Source of the DNA: an uncultured Aliarcobacter sp.
GTDB lineage: Bacteria > Campylobacterota > Campylobacteria > Campylobacterales > Arcobacteraceae
Direction of reading: 5' to 3'
Assembly: GCA_947629065.1 (NCBI GenBank)
Contig: CANRCH010000032.1
Location: forward strand, 1-14,604
DNA: 14,604 nt
Positions within the stretch are counted from its first letter, which is position 1. Every line of letters begins with the position of its first letter. A program made the translations under genes and the position numbers. Shown in pieces: positions 7,367 to 13,246 of the stretch. Under the pieces are notes generated by a model. The model was given only the letters and a program-made list of their open reading frames with translations. It was not told where the DNA came from and searched no databases.

Positions 7367-8719
7367 ATGGCAGAAATCAAAAAGATTTTAATAGCAAATA
7401 GAGGTGAAATAGTTCAAAGAGCTATTAGAACTATTAAAGAGATGGGAAAAAAATCTGTTGCAGTTTATAGTGCAGGAGATAAAAATGCATCTTATTTAAA
7501 ACACGCTGATGAAGCGGTTTGTATTGGTGGTGCAAAATCAAGTGAATCATATTTAAATATTCCAGCACTAATTACTGCAGCTGAATTAACAGGTTGTGAT
7601 GCAATTTTCCCTGGTTATGGATTTTTATCTGAAAATCAAGACTTCGTAGAGATTTGTAAACTTCATAATATTAAATTTATTGGACCATCTTCAGAAGTAA
7701 TGGAAAAAATGGCTGATAAATCAAAAGCAAAAGAAGAGATGATAAAAGCTGGAGTTCCTGTTGTTCCTGGAAGTAAAGGTGCTGTAAGAACTATTGAAGA
7801 AGGTAAAAGAGTTGCTAAAGAAATAGGTTATCCAATTATGGCAAAAGCCGCTTCTGGTGGTGGTGGTAGAGGTATGAGATTAATCAAAGAAGAGAAAGAT
7901 TTTGAGCAACAATACCTTGCAGCTTCAAGTGAAGCACTTGCAGCTTTTGGTGATGGAACTATGTATCTTGAAAGATTTATAAATAACCCAAGACATATTG
8001 AGGTTCAAGTAATTGGAGATAGTCACGGAAATGCTATTCATGTAGGTGAAAGAGATTGTTCACTACAAAGAAGACACCAAAAAGTGATTGAAGAGTCACC
8101 TGCAATTTTATTAAATGAAGATACAAGAGCAAAACTTCTTGAAACTGCAGTAAAAGCTACAAAATATTTAAAATATGAGGGTGCTGGAACTTTTGAATTT
8201 TTAGCAGATGATCAACAAAATGTATACTTTATGGAGATGAATACAAGACTTCAAGTTGAACATCCAGTTTCTGAAATGGTATCTGGAATTGATATTGTTG
8301 AATGGATGATCAAAGTAGCTGAAGGTGAAGAACTTCCTGCTCAAGATACAATTAAATTTAGAGGTCACGCAATTGAGTGTAGAATTACAGCAGAAGACCC
8401 AAATACATTTTTACCAAGTCCAGGGAAAATCACACAATGGATGGTTCCAGGTGGAAGAAATGTAAGAGTTGATTCACATATCTATACAAACTATATTGTA
8501 CCACCTCACTATGACTCAATGATTGGAAAACTAATTGTTTGGGGAAGAGATAGAGAAAAAGCTATTAATATTATGAAAAGAGCTTTAAGTGAGTTTGAAG
8601 TAGAAGGGATTAAAACAAATATTCCATTCCACAAAAAAATGATGGAAAATGAAGATTTTAAATCAAATAACTACGACACAAAATATTTAGAAGATTATAA
8701 AGGTCTTGATAGTATTTAA
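7367..8719 (+). CDS. accC: Acetyl-CoA carboxylase, biotin carboxylase subunit
   Basis: A 450-residue cytoplasmic ATP-grasp enzyme that carboxylates the biotin on AccB with bicarbonate and ATP. The N-terminal pre-ATP-grasp domain opens with KKILIANRGEIVQRAIRT (5-22). FPGYGFLSEN (81-90) follows, then the glycine-rich ATP loop GGGGRGMR (164-171) with Lys160 just before it. HVGERDCSLQRRHQK (225-239) is present, as is MEMNTRLQVEHPVSEMV (289-305), which carries the metal ligands Glu290 and Asn292 and Arg294. The C-terminal domain has ECRITAEDP (337-345) and ends at the usual length. It follows accB closely and is surely in the same operon; its own ribosome binding site is weak (AAGTAG). A palindromic repeat begins one base after its stop. 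Confidence 0.98.
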   Translation: MAEIKKILIANRGEIVQRAIRTIKEMGKKSVAVYSAGDKNASYLKHADEAVCIGGAKSSESYLNIPALITAAELTGCDAIFPGYGFLSENQDFVEICKLHNIKFIGPSSEVMEKMADKSKAKEEMIKAGVPVVPGSKGAVRTIEEGKRVAKEIGYPIMAKAASGGGGRGMRLIKEEKDFEQQYLAASSEALAAFGDGTMYLERFINNPRHIEVQVIGDSHGNAIHVGERDCSLQRRHQKVIEESPAILLNEDTRAKLLETAVKATKYLKYEGAGTFEFLADDQQNVYFMEMNTRLQVEHPVSEMVSGIDIVEWMIKVAEGEELPAQDTIKFRGHAIECRITAEDPNTFLPSPGKITQWMVPGGRNVRVDSHIYTNYIVPPHYDSMIGKLIVWGRDREKAINIMKRALSEFEVEGIKTNIPFHKKMMENEDFKSNNYDTKYLEDYKGLDSI

Positions 8720-8794
8720 GGAGCTAAGGTCTTTGACCTTAGCATAAAAACTAAAGAAAAGCTAAAATTCTGCTAAGAACAAGTTCTTAGTTCC
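8720..8794. repeat. Palindromic repeat unit 1
   Basis: This unit begins directly after the accC stop. Its left part is a perfect hairpin, GCTAAGGTC-TTT-GACCTTAGC (8723-8743). Its ends GGAGCTAAG (8720-8728) and CTTAGTTCC (8786-8794) can pair with one G-T wobble. Its last 38 bases (8757-8794) recur at 8831-8868 with one mismatch. No T-run follows the hairpin, so it is not a standard terminator. The pattern is that of a short dispersed intergenic palindrome (REP or MITE-like). Confidence 0.6.
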
Positions 8795-8804
8795 GAAAAG
8801 AACT

Positions 8805-8868
8805 GGAACTAAGGTCTTCGATTTTAGCAAAAAAGCTAAAATTCTGCTAAAAACAAGTTCTTAGTTCC
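8805..8868. repeat. Palindromic repeat unit 2 (tandem copy of unit 1)
   Basis: This is a shorter version of unit 1, lacking about eleven bases in the middle. The outer arms GGAACTAAG (8805-8813) and CTTAGTTCC (8860-8868) are perfect complements. The inner arms ATTTTAGC (8821-8828) and GCTAAAAT (8835-8842) pair around an A6 loop. Its left arm can also pair with the right end of unit 1 (8786-8794), so alternative folds across both units are possible. Confidence 0.6.
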
Positions 8869-9060
8869 AATAAGCAAAAATTAATTATTTTTTAGATATA
8901 CTCCGCCACATTTATACACATTTATATGCCTATCTTTTTTAAGATTTAGTAATTTAGAACTTACAAACTTACATAATTTTTATTATTTGATTATCCACAC
9001 TATAGGAAGGTTTTTTTAATATAAGAGTGTATATTTAGAATATATACTTAAGGAAGAATA
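8869..9060 (+). promoter_or_regulatory. Leader region of the helicase gene
   Basis: There is no gene here. Two 9-mers match the DnaA-box pattern TTATNCACA on the same strand: TTATACACA (8912-8920) and TTATCCACA (8991-8999). TATAGG (9001-9006) or TAATAT (9018-9023) could be a -10 element; neither is strong. The last 35 bases hold a hairpin and the ribosome binding site AAGGA. Confidence 0.35.
9026..9048 (+). promoter_or_regulatory. Hairpin directly before the helicase ribosome binding site
   Basis: AGTGTATATT (9026-9035), loop TAG, and AATATATACT (9039-9048) pair over ten positions with one G-U wobble. The stem ends two bases before AAGGA of the ribosome binding site and about a dozen before the GTG start. 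If transcribed, it could limit ribosome access in a temperature-dependent way. That effect is inference; the inverted repeat itself is seen. Confidence 0.4.
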
Positions 9061-10572
9061 GTGACTTTTAAAGATTTTAATTTTAAAGAAAACTTAGAAA
9101 AAGCGATTTTAGAGGCAGGATTCAAAGAACCAAGCCCAATTCAAAAAGAAGCGATTCCACATATCTTAGCGAAAAAAGATATTGTAGGACAAGCACACAC
9201 AGGAACAGGAAAAACAGCAGCATTTGGGTTACCAATGTTAAATATGCTAGATGGTAAAAATGCAGAAGCATTAATCATAGTTCCAACAAGAGAACTTGCA
9301 ATGCAAGTAAGTGATGAAATTTACAGATTTGGAAAATTATTAAATATAAATACTGCAACTGTTTATGGTGGACAAGCCTACGCAAGACAAATCAAACTAA
9401 TCCAAAGTGCAAGTGTTATTGTTGCAACTCCTGGAAGACTTCTTGATTTATTAAGAAACAATCAAATAGAAATTGAACCAAAATTTGTAATTTTAGATGA
9501 AGCAGATGAGATGCTTGATATGGGATTCTTAGATGATATTAAAGAGATTTTTACTCATCTACCAAAAGAGAGACAAACTCTACTATTTTCAGCAACAATG
9601 CCAACAGCTATTAAAAACTTAGCAAAAAATATTTTAAATGAGCCAGAGTTTGTAACAGTTACTCAAGCTGATGTAACAAACAAAAATATTACTCAAACAT
9701 TTTATGTAGTTGATGAAAGAGAAAGAGATGATGCATTAATCAGACTTTTTGATTATAAAAATCCAAAAAAATCTATTATATTTTGTAGAACAAAAAAAGA
9801 TGTTGATAGATTATCTACATTTTTATTATCTCAAGGTTTTATGGCTAAATCATTACACGGTGATATGGAACAAAAACAAAGAGAAGAAGCTATAAGAGCA
9901 TTTAAATCTTCAAAACTTGAAATCCTAATTGCAACTGATGTTGCAGCACGTGGACTTGATGTAAATGATGTTACACACGTATTTAACTACCACTTACCAT
10001 TTGATAGTGAATCTTATGTACATAGAATTGGAAGAACAGGACGAGCTGGAAAAGATGGAATGGCAATTTCAATTGTAACTCCGCATGAGTTTAGAACTCT
10101 TCAAAGAATTCAAAAAGATATTGGGTCTAAACTAGAATCTCAAGTTATTCCAAATATTGATACAGTTAAAAACAAAAAAATCGATGAACTAAAACAAAAT
10201 ATTATTGAGCAAGAAGTTAAAGATTATGCAATTAAAATTGTTGAAGATTTAAAAGAAGAGTTTGATATCTCTACAATAGCGTTTAAATTAGCTTCAATTA
10301 TTGCTTCTACAACTTATGTAAAAGGAAACAATAATATTGGTAAAAGCGAAATTGATATTAAAAAACTTTTAGAATCGTTAAGTAAACCAGGTCGAGAAGA
10401 TGATAGAAGATCAAGAAATGGTAGAGGTGGAAGAAGTGGAAGTAGAAATAGATCTTCTTCTTATGGAGATAGAAATAACTCATCAGGTTCAAGAAGAAGA
10501 GATTCATCTTCATCAAGAACAAGAGGAAATGATAAACAGCCAAGAGCTAGTAGAAATAGAAGTAGAGATTAA
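9061..10572 (+). CDS. DEAD-box ATP-dependent RNA helicase
   Basis: A 503-residue cytoplasmic RNA helicase that unwinds short RNA duplexes with ATP, typically in ribosome assembly, mRNA decay or cold adaptation. The helicase motifs occur in order: Q motif EPSPIQKEAIP (23-33), motif I AHTGTGKT (45-52), PTRELA (75-80), TPGRLLDLL (123-131), DEAD (146-149), SAT (177-179), IFCRTKKD (240-247), ATDVAARGLD (291-300) and HRIGRTGRAG (321-330). Residues 370-440 are helical and resemble the dimerisation segment of DeaD/CsdA. The RRM-like RNA-binding domain of full-length CsdA is missing; instead residues 444-503 form a disordered tail rich in Arg, Ser, Gly and Asn, probably for nonspecific RNA binding. 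The start is GTG with AAGGA eight bases upstream; no ATG fits. The gene stands alone between the repeat region and a strong terminator. Confidence 0.96.
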   Translation: MTFKDFNFKENLEKAILEAGFKEPSPIQKEAIPHILAKKDIVGQAHTGTGKTAAFGLPMLNMLDGKNAEALIIVPTRELAMQVSDEIYRFGKLLNINTATVYGGQAYARQIKLIQSASVIVATPGRLLDLLRNNQIEIEPKFVILDEADEMLDMGFLDDIKEIFTHLPKERQTLLFSATMPTAIKNLAKNILNEPEFVTVTQADVTNKNITQTFYVVDERERDDALIRLFDYKNPKKSIIFCRTKKDVDRLSTFLLSQGFMAKSLHGDMEQKQREEAIRAFKSSKLEILIATDVAARGLDVNDVTHVFNYHLPFDSESYVHRIGRTGRAGKDGMAISIVTPHEFRTLQRIQKDIGSKLESQVIPNIDTVKNKKIDELKQNIIEQEVKDYAIKIVEDLKEEFDISTIAFKLASIIASTTYVKGNNNIGKSEIDIKKLLESLSKPGREDDRRSRNGRGGRSGSRNRSSSYGDRNNSSGSRRRDSSSSRTRGNDKQPRASRNRSRD

Positions 10573-10591
10573 TAATAAAATCTTATTATTT

Positions 10592-10623
10592 AAAAGGTAA
10601 GCAATAATTGCTTACCTTTTTTT
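10592..10623 (+). terminator. Intrinsic terminator of the helicase gene
   Basis: AAAAGGTAAGCAA (10592-10604), loop TAA, and TTGCTTACCTTTT (10608-10620) form a perfect 13-pair stem that runs into a seven-base T-run (10617-10623). It lies 20 bases after the helicase stop. A weaker AT-only palindrome, AATAATAA-AATC-TTATTATT, sits at 10571-10590 just before it. Confidence 0.9.
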
Positions 10624-10668
10624 ATTGCTAAAAATTATTTTTTAATCTTAAATGAATAATCCATCGTT

Positions 10669-10674
10669 TATAAT
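10669..10674 (+). promoter_or_regulatory. -10 element for the phosphate transporter gene
   Basis: A perfect TATAAT lies 31 bases before the ATG at 10706, after the helicase terminator and an AT-rich stretch. The ribosome binding site AAGGA is at 10692-10696. No PHO-box-like repeat is recognisable. Confidence 0.55.
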
Positions 10675-10705
10675 TCTATTATTACAAAAATAAGGAAAAA
10701 ACACT

Positions 10706-12289
10706 ATGGACATGAAGACCATAAAAACTATTGAAAATGCCACCGAGAAAACTCTTTCGAGTTTCGCAAAACTAACTCTATCTTTGCTATTTCTACTAGC
10801 AGTTTTTCTTTGGACATACTCTTCTCACGGTAAAGTACCCGATAATACTTTTTTAATAATTGGTGCTATTTTTGGCGCTTACATGGCTTTAAATATTGGG
10901 GCAAATGATGTTGCAAACAATGTTGGACCAGCAGTTGGTGCAAGAGCTTTAACTCTAACAGGAGCAATTATAATAGCAGCTATATTTGAAAGTGCTGGAG
11001 CTATTATTGCAGGTGGGGATGTTGTTAATACTATTAAAAGTGGAATTATTGATCCTTCATTAATTACAGATAAAAATTCATTTATTTGGGCTATGACAGC
11101 TGGACTTCTTGCAGGTGCTGTTTGGTTAAATTTTGCTACATCTATTGGAGCACCTGTTTCAACTACTCATGCAATTGTTGGTGGAGTTATGGGAGCTGGA
11201 ATTGCAAGTGCTGGATTTTCAATATTAAACTGGGGTAGTTTAGCAGAGATTGCATCTTCTTGGGTAATATCACCTTTGCTTGGTGGTATTGTTGCTGCAG
11301 GTTTCTTGTATTTCATAAAAAAACAAATTGTTTATAAAGAGAATATGCTAGAACAAGCACAAAAATTTGTTCCATATTTAATAGCTGTTATGACTTGGGC
11401 TTTTTCTACTTATCTGATTTTAAAAGGTTTAAAGCAATTATTTAATGTTAGTTTCTTATTTGCTTCAGGAATTAGTATTTTATTTGCTATTGCTGCATAT
11501 TTTTTAACTAAACAACATATAGATAAAAATTTATCAAACTTATCAAATGATAGATCTAGTGTAAATAAATTATTTACACCTGCACTTATTTTTGGTGCTG
11601 CCTTACTATCATTTGCTCATGGTGCAAATGATGTTTCAAATGCTATTGGACCACTTGCTGCTATTAATGATGCAATAGTAAATGGTGGTGGAAGCATAAA
11701 TGCAACTGTTCCATTATGGATTATGGTTGTTGGAGCTATAGGAATTGTAATTGGATTGGTATTATATGGTCCAAGACTTATAAAAACTGTTGGTAGTGAA
11801 ATTACAGAACTTGATCAAATGAGAGCTTTTTCAGTTGCAATGGCAACGGCTGTAACAGTTATTGTTGCTAGTCAAATGGGACTTCCTGTTTCTTCAACTC
11901 ATATTGCTATTGGTGGGGTTTTTGGAGTTGGATTCTTAAGAGAAGCTCTTGATATGACTGAAAAAAATCATTTCCAAGATATTAGAGAAAAATTCAAAAA
12001 ACATAAAAAAGAGCTTGAAAATCTACAAAAAGATTTAGTAAAACTTGAAGCAATTAAAGATAAATCAAAAGCAATTTATATAAAAATTGTTGAAACTTTT
12101 AAAGCTATTGATGAAATTGAAGCTCAAGTAAAACAAGAGAAAAAAGATTTTAAAGATGCAAAAGGTGCAAAATATGTAAAAAGAGATGCTGTAAAGAAAA
12201 TTGTTGCAGCTTGGGTTATTACTGTTCCTGCATCTGCATTACTAGCAGCTGGGATTTATTATATGATAAAAGGAATTGTAGCAATTTAA
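10706..12289 (+). CDS. PiT-family inorganic phosphate transporter
   Basis: A 527-residue inner-membrane permease that takes up phosphate with protons or sodium, possibly as a metal-phosphate complex. The PiT fold is an inverted duplication, and both halves carry the signatures: GANDVANNVGP (65-75) with GAPVSTTHAIVGG (148-160), and GANDVSNAIGP (306-316) with GLPVSSTHIAIGG (392-404). Roughly ten to twelve hydrophobic helices are visible, starting at about 22-37. Residues 420-495 form a long charged Lys/Glu-rich, probably coiled-coil cytoplasmic stretch, and one more helix (498-521) closes the protein. That late insertion makes it longer than simple PiT proteins such as E. coli PitA. The first ATG has AAGGA at good spacing; the ATG two codons later is the alternative. 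The gene ends inside a 32-base perfect palindrome. Substrate is assigned from the family; sulfate or other anions are less likely. Confidence 0.95.
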   Translation: MDMKTIKTIENATEKTLSSFAKLTLSLLFLLAVFLWTYSSHGKVPDNTFLIIGAIFGAYMALNIGANDVANNVGPAVGARALTLTGAIIIAAIFESAGAIIAGGDVVNTIKSGIIDPSLITDKNSFIWAMTAGLLAGAVWLNFATSIGAPVSTTHAIVGGVMGAGIASAGFSILNWGSLAEIASSWVISPLLGGIVAAGFLYFIKKQIVYKENMLEQAQKFVPYLIAVMTWAFSTYLILKGLKQLFNVSFLFASGISILFAIAAYFLTKQHIDKNLSNLSNDRSSVNKLFTPALIFGAALLSFAHGANDVSNAIGPLAAINDAIVNGGGSINATVPLWIMVVGAIGIVIGLVLYGPRLIKTVGSEITELDQMRAFSVAMATAVTVIVASQMGLPVSSTHIAIGGVFGVGFLREALDMTEKNHFQDIREKFKKHKKELENLQKDLVKLEAIKDKSKAIYIKIVETFKAIDEIEAQVKQEKKDFKDAKGAKYVKRDAVKKIVAAWVITVPASALLAAGIYYMIKGIVAI

Positions 12290-12303
12290 ATTGCTACAAT
12301 TCC
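12272..12303. repeat. 32-base perfect palindrome over the phosphate transporter stop codon
   Basis: GGAATTGTAGCAATTT (12272-12287) is followed at once by its exact reverse complement (12288-12303), with the TAA stop (12287-12289) at the centre. RNA folding would leave a small terminal loop. No T-run follows on the plus strand, so it is not a typical terminator. It could slow transcription, protect the 3' end from exonucleases, or lower expression of the next gene. Confidence 0.75.
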
Positions 12304-12322
12304 CAAAATCAAGGATTAAAAA

Positions 12323-13237
12323 ATAGAAGCTTTTTATTCTTTACTATTTATCTATTTTTTTATCTTTTTGGGATTTTTCGCAAAACGAACATTCAAATCC
12401 CAAATAGATGAAAAAACTTTAGTTTTAATATCTCTTTACTTTTTCCAACCACTTTTAATAGTTTGGGGTTTAACAAAAGCTCCAATAAATTATGAATTTG
12501 TTTTAAGTCCCCTATTTTTTCTTTTATCTATGTTTGTATCTTTATTTATAATGCTAATTTATTCAAAAGCTATTTTCAAAGATAAAAGTGATAATACAAT
12601 ATTTTTAGCAACTGCACTTATAGGAAATACTGGAAATCTAGGAATACCACTTGGAATTGCACTTTTTGGAGTGGAAAGTGTTCCATATACAAGTATAATA
12701 AATATTGCAAATATCTTTTTTATGTACACTATTAGCGTATATTTTTTTGCTAGAGAGAAGTTTGCATTTCTTGAATCAGTTAAAGCAATATTTAGAATTC
12801 CTGTAATTTGGTTTGCTGTTTTTGCCCTACTTTTAAACTATTATGAAATACCTATAAATAAACATATCTATCCAGCTCTTGAGATGGGTGCATATACCTC
12901 TCTTGTAATTCAGCTTTTTATTTTTGGAGTATATTTATATAGTGTGGAAGTAAAAACTATGCCTTGGAGATTAAGCTTACATATTAGTTTTGTGAAGCAT
13001 ATTTTGCTTCCTATTATTGCTATTATTATAATTGTAAATTTTACAAGTTTTAGCCCAATGGTTGCAGGAATTTTATTTATGGAACTATTTATGCCACTTG
13101 CAGTAAATAATGTAAACTTCTCAGTTTTATACAATGTAAAACCAACAGCAGTTGCAGCTACAATTTTGGTTTCAAGTGTTATTTTTGTTCTGCTCCTATA
13201 TTTTTATATAGAGATTATGAATATGTTTTTTAATTAG
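12323..13237 (+). CDS. AEC (auxin efflux carrier) family permease, apparent ATA start
   Basis: A 304-residue inner-membrane protein with about ten hydrophobic helices. GNTGNLGIPLGIALFG (about 101-116) is the conserved Asn/Gly motif of the AEC family, which exports or takes up organic anions such as malonate or malate; the substrate is not deducible. The start is a problem. Reading from ATA at 12323 gives an N-terminus IEAFYSLLFIYFFIFLGFFAK, a full first helix, and AAGGA (12311-12315) lies seven bases before it. An in-frame TAA stop at 12317-12319 prevents further extension. The only usual start codon nearby is TTG at 12368, which has no ribosome binding site and would remove most of the first helix (289 residues). 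So this is either ATA initiation, a start codon lost by one base change, or a sequence error. It follows the phosphate transporter gene by 33 bases, across the palindrome. Confidence 0.82.
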   Translation: MEAFYSLLFIYFFIFLGFFAKRTFKSQIDEKTLVLISLYFFQPLLIVWGLTKAPINYEFVLSPLFFLLSMFVSLFIMLIYSKAIFKDKSDNTIFLATALIGNTGNLGIPLGIALFGVESVPYTSIINIANIFFMYTISVYFFAREKFAFLESVKAIFRIPVIWFAVFALLLNYYEIPINKHIYPALEMGAYTSLVIQLFIFGVYLYSVEVKTMPWRLSLHISFVKHILLPIIAIIIIVNFTSFSPMVAGILFMELFMPLAVNNVNFSVLYNVKPTAVAATILVSSVIFVLLLYFYIEIMNMFFN

Positions 13238-13246
13238 ATAAATAAT

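Noticed and set aside
8723..8743. Hairpin after accC as an intrinsic terminator
   Set aside because: The stem is perfect but no T-run follows on either strand, and it is better explained as part of the repeat unit.
8757..8868. Two 38-base repeats with a 36-base gap, looking like a minimal CRISPR array
   Set aside because: There are only two copies, the gap is itself part of the repeated palindromic unit, the repeats have internal pairing over much of their length, and no cas gene is in the window.
10358..10600. Open frames on both strands over the helicase tail
   Set aside because: They arise from the repetitive Arg/Ser/Gly codons of the helicase C-terminus and encode low-complexity sequence only.
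12211..12411. Small open frame across the transporter-permease junction
   Set aside because: It is out of frame with both genes, overlaps both, and encodes nothing recognisable.
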